DNA from: Lewinellaceae bacterium
Lineage (GTDB): Bacteria > Bacteroidota > Bacteroidia > Chitinophagales > Saprospiraceae
Assembly (NCBI GenBank): GCA_020636095.1
Contig: JACJYN010000007.1
Location: 310,001 to 374,000, forward strand
DNA length: 64,000 nucleotides
Direction: 5' to 3'
In this document: positions 9,401 through 17,464 of the stretch, piece after piece
Layout of the letters: each line of letters begins with the position of its first letter
Numbering within the stretch: the first letter of the stretch is position 1
Notes under the pieces: model-generated
The model's database searches: none
What the model was told of the DNA's origin: nothing
Seen by the model: the letters and a program-made list of their open reading frames with translations, nothing else
Position numbers and translations under genes: made by a program

Positions 9401-10007
9401 CTGCCTTAGTGGAAACGGCTCTCGCATCATCAACCTATTGGACCAGTCTGGAAAGCTGAATGCTATTAAAAAGCTGAGCAAGATCATTTTCGAGCGGGTC
9501 TATGACCGCAAATACCATGCCGGTGACCTGGATATCGTTCAGGGCGAAAATCCCAAGCAGGCTACCTGTAAGGGGGGGGTGCGTTTATGGCAGAAGGGAA
9601 AGCTGTCCGAAACATTTGACAAACTTGTGCTGCTGGGAGATATGAGAGATACCATGATCAACAATGACGCTCATCATTTTCCAAAAACGGGGATCAAATA
9701 CCGCGATATTGATAATAATACTAAAGAACAGGTTATCTCTGAGGTTGATAACTTTATTGATATGATATTCGAAATCCATGATGAATTTGACCTTCAGGAT
9801 CACTTTGGCATATCTTCCAAAGCCTTACGCCATTACCAGGATGAACTCAGAAAAGATCTCCGGGACAGCCTCGACCGGGGATTGGAATTGCGCATGGAGC
9901 TAAGCGATCTCGATAAGAATGTGGAAGAGACCATGTTTTTTTACCCTTTGATTTCCTCGCTCCACCATCTGGCTCAGGTTATTGCCGACGATGAATTGGG
10001 TTTTTAA
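6498..10007 (+). CDS. large protein with C-terminal actin/Hsp70-type ATPase domain
   Basis: A 1169-residue soluble protein. Residues 1 to about 595 match no family I know. From about 600 the actin-fold phosphate and nucleotide motifs appear in order: IDFGTTNTH (D605, phosphate 1), IDIGGGTTDIVLF (D824, phosphate 2) and CLSGNGSR (969-975, adenosine). This is the ASKHA superfamily order. Length and layout recall the SrfB-type virulence-factor ATPases, but that link is from memory and untested. ATP-dependent conformational switching or polymerisation with the tubulin-like protein encoded just upstream is the obvious hypothesis. The next gene's probable start is at 10018; a longer in-frame start at 9982 would overlap this gene. 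Confidence 0.75.
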   Translation: MSKEQVKRQYKVLRLFKGGSEPTDDWHRIDNPYGPNDITNITDPSGASSRHEITSIPSPFARIHLFETAYRIVVEEATEAIQSLGDNTIYHKLVSDSLDVGEVFFRFDVLSERYDLDIIKWNKERNLKELKESPYEEHHLLAETLSLYIKQDGAMSNFHTMDNLFFITLDHKIIGGTSPSTLFFASGNDLSFANIVQGEDTFFDEHYCPLYRRDPLFQKYLYALFTVYPQLRDHLSFFWRYLLINLRQLERENKPLFKEFNTLVTAQTYIRQDFEKEFTKWENTRNIEVLPGISHLKEGERALQAGGFVIGSGKYGGKKPVVLQNGFDLPLDYFGRPWSSDISVPFYNGNELGDRFIPGQDFKYPYLTVSDFLEPYLIQVPYAIDHESFFDGNPEGLFRGDKNANEPPDDMYLIPIKKQFFDFFDAGFLRERTSDGRPKFRMVKTGLDGIRVELLIPIEAEGHYITFERLYKADSGKPDELKNEGSIVKGLFNLGFLPFSKPEGMVEQYVGFVDTEVIFDGPESQYSLNFLEITGRGCVARSPKHQNIRSDEAKGHKHNASSKYFVLNQRYDLIEVSKPGNIKGLAIPLENTFREGKHQFTFAIDFGTTNTHIEYVMDNAGMPRPFEITEQDRQLVTFSDRVWNSIDYPQLDEILQRELAPYRIGDSQKYRLPLRTATSEIDSLNHFQATASLVDINIPFHYQKQYLLPSEVVTTNLKWVSFRGKEGTENNNRARAFIETILILIKNKVLLNKGHISKTQVIWFYPASMSVNQVEQYKRIWNELYQKHFDPDGETQAFSESIAPFYNYSTTQVKSKEFPVVNIDIGGGTTDIVLFSNDKPLLLTSMKFGGNVVFGDGYDDLTIIKNGFVRAFNDDVKRFLNENESTLYELNRVFDQLLSSANSVEIMNFFLSLENNKDLEDHHLEFRFSEILGTHEKFGIVFLVFYGAIVYHLAKLMKAADCEMPRNICLSGNGSRIINLLDQSGKLNAIKKLSKIIFERVYDRKYHAGDLDIVQGENPKQATCKGGVRLWQKGKLSETFDKLVLLGDMRDTMINNDAHHFPKTGIKYRDIDNNTKEQVISEVDNFIDMIFEIHDEFDLQDHFGISSKALRHYQDELRKDLRDSLDRGLELRMELSDLDKNVEETMFFYPLISSLHHLAQVIADDELGF

Positions 10008-10017
10008 AAACAGGACC

Positions 10018-11331
10018 ATGAACACCATAAAGCACTATTTATTTACCGGCTTGCTATTGTGCTTCTGGAGCCTCGTCTTTACCCAGAACCCCAACCCCCA
10101 ATGCTTGCAGGAACTCCTCAAGCCGTTGAATAGCATCCCGTTGCAATACCAGGCGCCTGTCAATAATCCGGATGCTGCAGCGAATGCTGTTCTCATGTCC
10201 TTGAAGCACCCGGGATCTCCCTTGCCCTGGGGTTTTGAGGTAGTGAATACTGTTATTACCAAAGCACCAGAAGGCTCGAATCACTTTAAGTTGACGGAGA
10301 TTAAGTCCCAGGCAATCAGCCAGCTTAAACAGCTTCAACTCGATGGAGGAGGAGATACGTTGTTTTCGAACCTGGAAAATGAAATGAATGCCATTATCGG
10401 CCTGGATTCTCCGGAGTATCCCAATGCTCAATCTTTTCCTCAGCAAAGGGTACAGCTAGCGGCCAGCCTGGCCAGATATTTACTCCGTCATTTCCACGCT
10501 CATCCCGAAAAGCTAAAAGGGGATACCTTATGGTCGGAGGCCATTACTTGTGGGGCGGCTCCCACCACCGCCATGCCGGGCGATACTGTTGGCTCCCCAC
10601 CAGAGCCTGATAAACTGGACCAGGCCTTAACCGGTATTACAGAAGTTAATGAAGGCCTGTCCCAAATCTTTCTCTTATCCCTGGGCCTTGGCTTGCTTTT
10701 TTTATTATTTAACGGCATCTTATTGTTCCTTTTGATCAGGATGAGGAGAAGCCTCAAAAAAGTTTCCGAAAGGGTATATGCCGTGAAGCAGCAACTGTTT
10801 ACGCAGGCCGGGGGAGAAGTACAAGAAAAGGAGGCCGGCCGGGCCGGACAAGAAAACTCCGGCCTTCTCAAAGAGAAGGAGGATCGGATTAAAGAACTCG
10901 AAAAAGAAGTAGCTAAATACGAAAAGGCCGCTGGTGAAGAAGTAGAGGATAATCCACCTCCAATTAGGAAGACTCCTATTGAGGTTAAGCAAGGAACGCA
11001 GGAAAAGGACTATATCGCAACATTTTATTCCACTCCTCCCAAGGATTGGCTTTTTTTCGAGCGAAGATTATCAGATACCCTGGCGCCCAAAAAACACATT
11101 TACAGGATCAATGTGATCAATGCCGATGAGGCGGAGTACGACCTGGTAGATGACCAGTACAGTCGTAGCATGGCGCTTAACATGCCAGATCGATTTATCC
11201 TGCCGGCTATGACAACCAGGGGAGAAGGGGACCTCAAGAGGGCCCGCATGGTAGAAACCAAACCCGGCCGGCTGATTAAGCAGGGCAAAAACTGGCGGAT
11301 TAAAGAAAAGGCTATTTTGTCTTATTCCTGA
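10018..11331 (+). CDS. membrane-anchored protein with shared C-terminal domain (paralogue A)
   Basis: The start at 10018 opens a signal peptide (MNTIKHYLFTGLLLCFW) and avoids overlap with the actin-like gene, so it is preferred to 9982. The product has 437 residues: a signal, a domain of about 190 residues, a transmembrane helix near 205-230, a charged coiled coil, and a C-terminal domain of about 105 residues. That last domain carries KKHIYRI, ALNMPDRFI.PAM and GRLIKQGKNWRIKEKAI, and recurs at the ends of the next two genes. The topology puts the shared domain in the cytoplasm if the signal is cleaved (inference). No function is assigned. Confidence 0.65.
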   Translation: MNTIKHYLFTGLLLCFWSLVFTQNPNPQCLQELLKPLNSIPLQYQAPVNNPDAAANAVLMSLKHPGSPLPWGFEVVNTVITKAPEGSNHFKLTEIKSQAISQLKQLQLDGGGDTLFSNLENEMNAIIGLDSPEYPNAQSFPQQRVQLAASLARYLLRHFHAHPEKLKGDTLWSEAITCGAAPTTAMPGDTVGSPPEPDKLDQALTGITEVNEGLSQIFLLSLGLGLLFLLFNGILLFLLIRMRRSLKKVSERVYAVKQQLFTQAGGEVQEKEAGRAGQENSGLLKEKEDRIKELEKEVAKYEKAAGEEVEDNPPPIRKTPIEVKQGTQEKDYIATFYSTPPKDWLFFERRLSDTLAPKKHIYRINVINADEAEYDLVDDQYSRSMALNMPDRFILPAMTTRGEGDLKRARMVETKPGRLIKQGKNWRIKEKAILSYS

Positions 11332-11339
11332 ACCCTGAA

Positions 11340-12065
11340 ATGGCATTCATGAAGCGGATCTCCTACATAAAGTTTCTTCTTCCGGCGATGATCCTGGCCC
11401 AGTCCTGCAAAATTGCTGGCGACGGGAGAGCCACAAGAGGGGCGGGAAAAGAACAGCAGTTATGGGAGATCTTTGACATTAACGGGAGTGAAGGGGTGGC
11501 TGCGATCATACAATTACTACCTTATTACCTGATCCCCATTCTGGCCCTGTTTCTGATCTTGTCTGTCCGGAAAAACGTCCGGCAAAAAGCAAAGATAGCC
11601 AGCTTGGAAAAAGAATTGGAAAAAAGGAGGAACAGTAGTGGGGAAACTTTAACCAACTCAAAAGCAAGGCCAGCAGTAAGGCGTCAATCAGAGCCGGAAT
11701 CCCAGCTACCTAAGCGGCTGCCAAAAAAACGGGCCCCAGGGCCTGTTTTGCAAACCTTTTATTCGCCTCCCCCACAAGCGGATACCTTTTTCGACCGCCG
11801 GGTTTCGGAAACCTTTGTCTCTAAAAAGCACGTATACCGTATACAGATAACCAGCCCTCAGGAGGCGAATTACGACCTGGTGCAGGACTCCAGCAGCCGC
11901 ACCCTGGCCCTGAATATGCCGGACCGCTTTATCATACCGGCCATGCTCGTCAAAGGGCAGGGGGCGCTGCAGGGCGCCCAAAGGGTGCATACCCAGGCGG
12001 GCCGGCTCGTTAGGGAAGGGAGTAATTGGCGGATAGTGGAAAAGGCGATAATTTGGTATTCCTGA
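11340..12065 (+). CDS. membrane protein with shared C-terminal domain (paralogue B)
   Basis: A 241-residue protein starting 9 nt after paralogue A. It has a lipoprotein-like N-terminus (ILAQSC, Cys near residue 23), a transmembrane helix near 58-77, a short basic coiled coil and a proline/arginine-rich linker. Its C-terminal domain is closely similar to paralogue A: KKHVYRI, ALNMPDRFIIPAM, GRLVREGSNWRIVEKAI. A second ATG at 11349 may be the true start and gives a better signal. It is the minimal version of the three, lacking the large N-terminal domain. A and B look like tandem duplicates. Confidence 0.65.
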   Translation: MAFMKRISYIKFLLPAMILAQSCKIAGDGRATRGAGKEQQLWEIFDINGSEGVAAIIQLLPYYLIPILALFLILSVRKNVRQKAKIASLEKELEKRRNSSGETLTNSKARPAVRRQSEPESQLPKRLPKKRAPGPVLQTFYSPPPQADTFFDRRVSETFVSKKHVYRIQITSPQEANYDLVQDSSSRTLALNMPDRFIIPAMLVKGQGALQGAQRVHTQAGRLVREGSNWRIVEKAIIWYS

Positions 12066-12080
12066 AAGTGAAGTGAAGAT

Positions 12081-13889
12081 ATGAGCATGAAAATTTATAT
12101 AATTATTGTTTCGGTGGCGGTTGCCTGGCTTTTTTCCTGTTCGCGGGAGAGCTCAAAAGCGGAGGAAGTAATTATTAATAAATTTGAAAAATGTACGACC
12201 GAAGGGTCGGGGAAAAATGCAGATGATTATTTTAATAATAAGTATGGATCCCTACAAGATAGGTATCAAAAATTGGTGCTTGGCCTACAGGAATATGAAG
12301 GCCGGATTAACCGAAAATACCTAAAAAAATATTTGCAAGAATATCAATTTGATGATAGATATGAGAGGGCCTACTATAAAACAATATTTAGGAATAAAGA
12401 AAACCTGGATTCAGAGTACGATGATCTTATTGATCACAATAACATGAATGAAGGGGAGGCTGTGGGCGATATAAATGGAAAAATTGCTTGTTACACGGCC
12501 GTTCTGCTGAAAGATGGCGATGCAAAATATACGGGCACGGGCGGCGGTGATGTTAATCGGGGAGGAGCGAATGGAGGAAGTGATTCAGATCCTCCTAATA
12601 TGGACTGGAGTGTTTTATTAATGATCGGCATACTACCCTTCCTCTTTTCCTGGCTTGTAAACTCTTTATTATTCCACAAGGAAAGCAAGGTTACAGGCTA
12701 TAAATTTTCTGCTCGTTGGGTCGTTTTCCTTGTGATTGAAATCTTTCAAGCTCCTTTTATTTTGATTAAAGAACTCGTTGGCCGAATTTCGATACTAGGA
12801 GAAAGGCCTCCTGAAAACGCAGATGGAATAGATGATCCACAAAAACCTGTTATTATGTCTGACGAAGAATTTCGTAATCAGTTGATAAGGGTTACCAATA
12901 GTGGGAGCGACCATTCCTTTCGGAATAACCTGTATACCATAATTAAGGAGAAAGTTGACGCGCAGATGAATTCTATTCGGTCAGATTTAACCTCTTTGAG
13001 GAATGATTTGACTGCCATTAAGGAGAATATGCCCCAAAGTGAAGGCAATTCGGATAGAGACACAAATCCAGACGGCCTTAATACAGATAATTTCCTTACG
13101 AAAGACAATATCCATTCCTTTTTGGATGGTTATTATGCAAATCACATTAGTCAACTTAAGAATGACATCCTTGCGCAATTGCGATCAGAGGATCACAATG
13201 CGATATTATACAATACATTTTTAGCTAATTTAAACGAGGCAAAGCCAGAGGATTTGGATAGATTAAGAGAAAAACTGGGGGTCCATAAAAATCAAAGCGA
13301 TTTGGAAGATATTGAAAAACAATTATTAGCGTCGGTTTCGAAGAATAAATTTTCTGTACTTGAAGAAAAAATAGAGTCTTTAGAAGCTAAACTGGAGGAG
13401 TTAGAAAAAATAAGAGGTTTTGGCGAAAAAGAACAAAGCTGGAAGGAGAATCAGCGCCTTCTAAAGGAAAAGCGCGGTGAATTGCCGGCAGCGGGCGAAT
13501 CGGAAACCTTTCGAGAAACTAGAACGAATCGGGATTGGGACACTATTTACCCCATAAAAAGATATTCAGTTGCCCCTTTGGATAAGATTTTTTTTGATTC
13601 CAAGCTTGAATTAAACCATACGCCGAAGAAAACCTATTACCGCATTCAAATGAAGAATGATTGGGAAGATGCAATTTTCTTCCTGGAGGGGGATCCGGAA
13701 ACGCTGCAAGCGGCTTTCAATTTGCGAGATCGCATCCTCGAAGAATATGTAGATATTACAAATAGGAACAAGGCTAACATCAGTAATTCTTCCAGTCTTC
13801 GCATAATAAAACAGGAACCAGGGAGACTGAGTAAAGATGGCAGGAACTGGGTAGTAAAAGACAAAGCAAAAGTCAATTTTGAAGAATAG
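12081..13889 (+). CDS. membrane-anchored coiled-coil protein with shared C-terminal domain (paralogue C)
   Basis: A 602-residue protein with a lipoprotein-like signal (WLFSC), an N-terminal domain of about 130 residues, a glycine-rich linker and hydrophobic helices near 175-197 and 210-235. A long coiled-coil part follows to about 480. The C-terminus diverges from paralogues A and B but keeps KKTYYRIQ, a LRDRI motif and GRLSKDGRNWVVKDKA. The gene is visibly more A/T-rich than its neighbours (many AAA, ATA and TTA codons), suggesting a different origin from A and B. Function is unknown; position suggests it couples the stator to the NTPases. Confidence 0.6.
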   Translation: MSMKIYIIIVSVAVAWLFSCSRESSKAEEVIINKFEKCTTEGSGKNADDYFNNKYGSLQDRYQKLVLGLQEYEGRINRKYLKKYLQEYQFDDRYERAYYKTIFRNKENLDSEYDDLIDHNNMNEGEAVGDINGKIACYTAVLLKDGDAKYTGTGGGDVNRGGANGGSDSDPPNMDWSVLLMIGILPFLFSWLVNSLLFHKESKVTGYKFSARWVVFLVIEIFQAPFILIKELVGRISILGERPPENADGIDDPQKPVIMSDEEFRNQLIRVTNSGSDHSFRNNLYTIIKEKVDAQMNSIRSDLTSLRNDLTAIKENMPQSEGNSDRDTNPDGLNTDNFLTKDNIHSFLDGYYANHISQLKNDILAQLRSEDHNAILYNTFLANLNEAKPEDLDRLREKLGVHKNQSDLEDIEKQLLASVSKNKFSVLEEKIESLEAKLEELEKIRGFGEKEQSWKENQRLLKEKRGELPAAGESETFRETRTNRDWDTIYPIKRYSVAPLDKIFFDSKLELNHTPKKTYYRIQMKNDWEDAIFFLEGDPETLQAAFNLRDRILEEYVDITNRNKANISNSSSLRIIKQEPGRLSKDGRNWVVKDKAKVNFEE

Positions 13890-13893
13890 TTTT

Positions 13894-13928
13894 ACAGAGT
13901 ACAGAGTACAGAGTACTGAGTACTGAGT
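13894..13928. repeat. five 7-bp tandem repeats inside the cluster
   Basis: Three copies of ACAGAGT and two of ACTGAGT follow each other directly between paralogue C and the MotA-like gene. The gap is only 65 bp, so the repeats lie in the leader of the MotA-like gene. Copy-number change could alter spacing and expression (inference). Confidence 0.7.
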
Positions 13929-13954
13929 AATGATAAATTAAAGCCTTGGCCCAT

Positions 13955-15607
13955 ATGCATAAATATTTGTTCTTACTTGAGATCATTGGCATCTTCATCA
14001 TCATTCTGTTTCAGTTTGGTATCTATTACCGAACCAGGCGGAGTATCCGTATTCTCAAAGGTATTTATCCTGCTTTAAAGGAATTGAAGCTGAAGCGTCT
14101 TTTCATCCCCGAATCGTATGCTTCCAAAATTAACGGCTTCAACCTGCACCGTTTAATTTCTGCTGACAAGGACGATGACTTGCTAGTGCTTCCGGAAGAT
14201 TATGGCGATGCTGATAATGAAGAAGAAGACCAGGACTTGTCGATAGAGGTACTGGATGTCAGGCCTTCCTTCTCAGAGATCTTTCACAAGATCACCCGGG
14301 CGACCAATACTTACCTCGTTCGAAATAAAGGGCATGCTGCGGATTTCAAGATCATCCGGGATATTGCCGACCGGGAGATGGAATCTCAGGATGAACAGAT
14401 ATTCACCACAATCAATCTTCCGCTGTATTTAGGTTTGCTGGGTACTATCGGAGGGATTGTCATTGGCCTGGGAGGGCTTTCTACTGGCATCACATCAATT
14501 CAGGAATTTCTTTTTCCTACAAATGGCACAACGGATGAATTAATCAATCAACTGGAAGGCAGGGTGCCCAATCTGCTGGTCGCCATTGCTTTTGCCATGT
14601 CCGCCAGCTTTATTGGGCTGCTGCTCACCGTAATAGCTCATGCTTCTCAATATAAATCTGCCCTGAAGGAATGCAACGAACGCCGGAATAACTACTTCAC
14701 TTTCATACAGACTGAACTGCTGCCCATCCTGAAAAAGGACATGACTTCCAGCCTGAATACCCTGCAGGCGAATATGAACCGTTTTAATGTGATCTTTAAT
14801 GATAATATCGATAAGTTTTCTAATACTATTTCCTTGACTAAGGAAAATATAGAGCTGCAGAGGGATTTTATCAAAAAATTACAGGAAATCGGGTACAATG
14901 AAATCGTCACAGGAAACATAGAAATATTCAAGGAAGTCCAAAAAAGCTCTAAGCACTTTGTCACCTTCATCAGCTACCAGGAGAACTTGAATGAAACATT
15001 GGGCAGCGCCCAGGCGATCTGTGATGAGTTGAATAAGCTGGCCAGCCGTTTCCGGATATTTGAGGAGGATTCTTCCCATGTGGCAAACTATCTGAAGAAT
15101 ACCGTTGAGGATAATGGCCAGATGATCCGGTTCCTGAAAAAGAATTTCGGGGAGATAGAGTCCCGCGAAAAGGCCATGAGGAGCTTAATAGCCGACCTGG
15201 ATAATACTTTCAAAAAAAGTGCGGAGCACCTGCGTAAGCGAGCCGAAGAGGAGTTTGATTCCCTGCGAAGTTTCACAACAGATGAACTCAACCACATCCA
15301 GAAAGCCTATGAAACTAGCCGGCCTCAATTTTCAAAGCTTGCCTTTCTGGAGCAAATTGACGAAAAAATCGGGCAGTTGAATTTCGGTAACGCTCAGCTA
15401 CTCACCGCTATTCGCAACCTGAATGGGATAGGTGAGGCCCGGGCCTTAAAAAGCACCTCCGGTAATAATGCCGAGATCATTTCCAGTTTGAATCGGCTGA
15501 ATGACAATATTGAAAAACTACAAACCAGCAATAAAACCCTCTTTGGAAGTATCAGCCAGGTATGGTCCAGAACTTTAAATTATCTGCGGGCTCTTTTTAC
15601 TATGTAA
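13955..15607 (+). CDS. MotA/TolQ/ExbB-like stator protein with long C-terminal tail
   Basis: The start ATG at 13955 is chosen over an in-frame TTG at 13946. The product has 550 residues. Helix 1 is at about 4-26, then a cytoplasmic domain to about 150. The paired helices LGLLGTIGGIVIGL (159-175) and LLVAIAFAMSASFIGLLLTV (206-226) match the TolQ/ExbB/MotA proton-channel core. The remaining 320 residues form a helical, coiled-coil-rich cytoplasmic tail, far longer than in TolQ or ExbB but typical of ZorA in Zorya systems. With the MotB-like protein downstream it should form a proton-driven rotary stator. The channel call is firm; the Zorya relation is inferred. Confidence 0.75.
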   Translation: MHKYLFLLEIIGIFIIILFQFGIYYRTRRSIRILKGIYPALKELKLKRLFIPESYASKINGFNLHRLISADKDDDLLVLPEDYGDADNEEEDQDLSIEVLDVRPSFSEIFHKITRATNTYLVRNKGHAADFKIIRDIADREMESQDEQIFTTINLPLYLGLLGTIGGIVIGLGGLSTGITSIQEFLFPTNGTTDELINQLEGRVPNLLVAIAFAMSASFIGLLLTVIAHASQYKSALKECNERRNNYFTFIQTELLPILKKDMTSSLNTLQANMNRFNVIFNDNIDKFSNTISLTKENIELQRDFIKKLQEIGYNEIVTGNIEIFKEVQKSSKHFVTFISYQENLNETLGSAQAICDELNKLASRFRIFEEDSSHVANYLKNTVEDNGQMIRFLKKNFGEIESREKAMRSLIADLDNTFKKSAEHLRKRAEEEFDSLRSFTTDELNHIQKAYETSRPQFSKLAFLEQIDEKIGQLNFGNAQLLTAIRNLNGIGEARALKSTSGNNAEIISSLNRLNDNIEKLQTSNKTLFGSISQVWSRTLNYLRALFTM

Positions 15608-15670
15608 TGGTTGTTCATTTTGAAAATAGCCAGTTATTTATCGGGGATTTTACATGGGAAACTCTAATCT

Positions 15671-16303
15671 ATGAGCCAGATCAAAAGAAATAGTTTTTTC
15701 TGGGCAAGTTATACGGATCTGATGACCAGTTTGTTTTTTGTCATGCTGGTATTGTATGTGCTAACTTTTGTGCTGCTCAAACGGCAAAAGGATAAGGTGC
15801 AGCTGGCGGCAGACCGGTATGAAGAGATCCAAAGGGTAGAGAAAGGTGTTCGGGAATTGGAGAACACCGACTACTTTGAATATCAGGAACAATATAAGCG
15901 GCTTATTCTTACCAAAGAAGTGAATTTTCCAAGGAACAAGTCAGAGATTCCGAGGGATGCTGAAACGTACCTGACCAAAGTTGGAGAAGAAGTCAGGGAC
16001 GTTATTGCTAAAAACGAGCAGGAGTCCGATAGCACAAAAGTGCGCTATCTCGTCATTATTGAAGGCATGGCTTCTAAAGACCCCAAGGTAAAGAACCTAA
16101 CAGACTACAACTATGAGTTGAGTTTTCAGCGGGCTTATTCGCTGTACAAATTCTGGAAAGAGGAACGCATTAATTTTTCTTTGGAAAATACGGAGTTCAT
16201 CATTGCGGGTAGTGGCACAGGCGGCGTTGGGAGAAATGAAGTGGATGAAAAACTAAACCAGCGATTCCTGATCCAGATCATTCCAAAGATCAGAGCGAGA
16301 TAA
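15671..16303 (+). CDS. MotB/OmpA-like stator partner
   Basis: A 210-residue inner-membrane protein. Its single helix opens with WASYTDLMTSLFFVML, with Asp16 placed like the proton-carrying Asp of MotB and ZorB. A coiled linker (40-90) follows, then an OmpA-like peptidoglycan-binding domain from about 115. That domain has the usual order of a strand (YLVIIEGMAS), a YELSFQRAYSLYKFW helix, a GSGTGG turn and the final LNQRFLIQI strand. It follows the MotA-like gene by 63 nt. Together they form the expected stator pair anchored to the cell wall. Confidence 0.75.
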   Translation: MSQIKRNSFFWASYTDLMTSLFFVMLVLYVLTFVLLKRQKDKVQLAADRYEEIQRVEKGVRELENTDYFEYQEQYKRLILTKEVNFPRNKSEIPRDAETYLTKVGEEVRDVIAKNEQESDSTKVRYLVIIEGMASKDPKVKNLTDYNYELSFQRAYSLYKFWKEERINFSLENTEFIIAGSGTGGVGRNEVDEKLNQRFLIQIIPKIRAR

Positions 16304-16351
16304 GAGCCTCCGGGAAATGTATGGTCGATAATATGATAATGCGATACTAGT

Positions 16352-17458
16352 ATGAAAAAAATCTTTCTATGGGTTGGGGTAATTCAATTCCTCGCTCTTA
16401 GCCCCCTTGGCTGCTCAAGGGAAAGAAATGACAATAATAAGGCTGGCAACTGTGTGTCCAGGTATGATGCTAAAGAACTGGCTATCAATAAAGTTTATGG
16501 GCAGGAGAAACATCAGTACTACGACCTCTATGTACCCAATGGCAGGAAGGCTAAATTCCCGCTGGTCATATACTGTCATAGCGGAGGCTTTGTGACAGGT
16601 AGTAAGCGCAACGATATGGCCACTCATTTCTGTAAAGACCTGGCCCGTGAAGGCTTTGCGGTAGCAGCCATCAACTATCATCTCCTGACGCTTTCCAACG
16701 GTGGGTATATGCATCAGAAAAAAGGCATATTGATGGCTCTGGAAGACCTGAGAACAGCCCTTGAGTTTTTCCAGCGCAATGAGGATGACGATCCAATAGA
16801 TACCGACAATATTTTTCTGGCAGGTTTTAGTGCGGGCGCTATGCTGGCGCTGCACGCCATTTTTTCGGACGAGGACGAAGTGGTGGATTACTTCGAGGCT
16901 GATCCCAATTTTCAATCTGAGGTAAGTGTACGGGGAGTCATTTCCATTGGAGGCGCTATGCTGGATCCTACCCATATCGATGATGATGAAAAAACCCCTG
17001 TTCTGCTTTTCCACGGAGAGGATGACCAGATTATTTCTCTGTACACCGGAGATCCGTTCCAGAAATTTGCGAGAGATTATACGATGGACTTTCCAGTCCT
17101 CTATTTCGAACTTGGTATTACAAAGAAGAAAGGAGATGCTCCTCCGGAGGATATTACCTTTGGTGGTTTTCGAAAGATCCAGGGTAAGATACCCAAAGAT
17201 ATTTCCACCATGTTCATAAATGCTGTAACCCCGACCGTTCATGGCTCCGGAAAAGTATTTGATAGTTTGCCTCCAAGAAGCCTAAATGAACTGGTGGTGA
17301 TACCCAAAAAGGGGCACACTTTTATGAAAACAGAAGGAGGTATATACAATGATGATTATTGTGAGATGAAAAAGAAAACCGTTTCTTTTATAAAGAATAA
17401 TCTTGACCGCGGCAATAAAAGAGCGGACGCCAGCCGGCGGCAACGGGAAAACAGATAA
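16352..17458 (+). CDS. alpha/beta-hydrolase (esterase/BD-FAE type) lipoprotein
   Basis: A 368-residue protein with a lipoprotein signal (LSPLGC, Cys about 21). The fold is clear: oxyanion motif HSGGF at 76-80, nucleophile elbow GFSAG with Ser160, acidic residue in HGEDDQI (Asp224/225), and catalytic His322 in GHTFM. This is the esterase/lipase arrangement of the BD-FAE/acetyl-esterase group. It lies 49 nt after the MotB-like gene and 7 nt before the next gene, so it belongs to the cluster. An enzyme acting on envelope lipids, acyl groups or peptidoglycan modifications is possible, but the substrate is not visible. Confidence 0.7.
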   Translation: MKKIFLWVGVIQFLALSPLGCSRERNDNNKAGNCVSRYDAKELAINKVYGQEKHQYYDLYVPNGRKAKFPLVIYCHSGGFVTGSKRNDMATHFCKDLAREGFAVAAINYHLLTLSNGGYMHQKKGILMALEDLRTALEFFQRNEDDDPIDTDNIFLAGFSAGAMLALHAIFSDEDEVVDYFEADPNFQSEVSVRGVISIGGAMLDPTHIDDDEKTPVLLFHGEDDQIISLYTGDPFQKFARDYTMDFPVLYFELGITKKKGDAPPEDITFGGFRKIQGKIPKDISTMFINAVTPTVHGSGKVFDSLPPRSLNELVVIPKKGHTFMKTEGGIYNDDYCEMKKKTVSFIKNNLDRGNKRADASRRQRENR

Positions 17459-17464
17459 GCGCTT

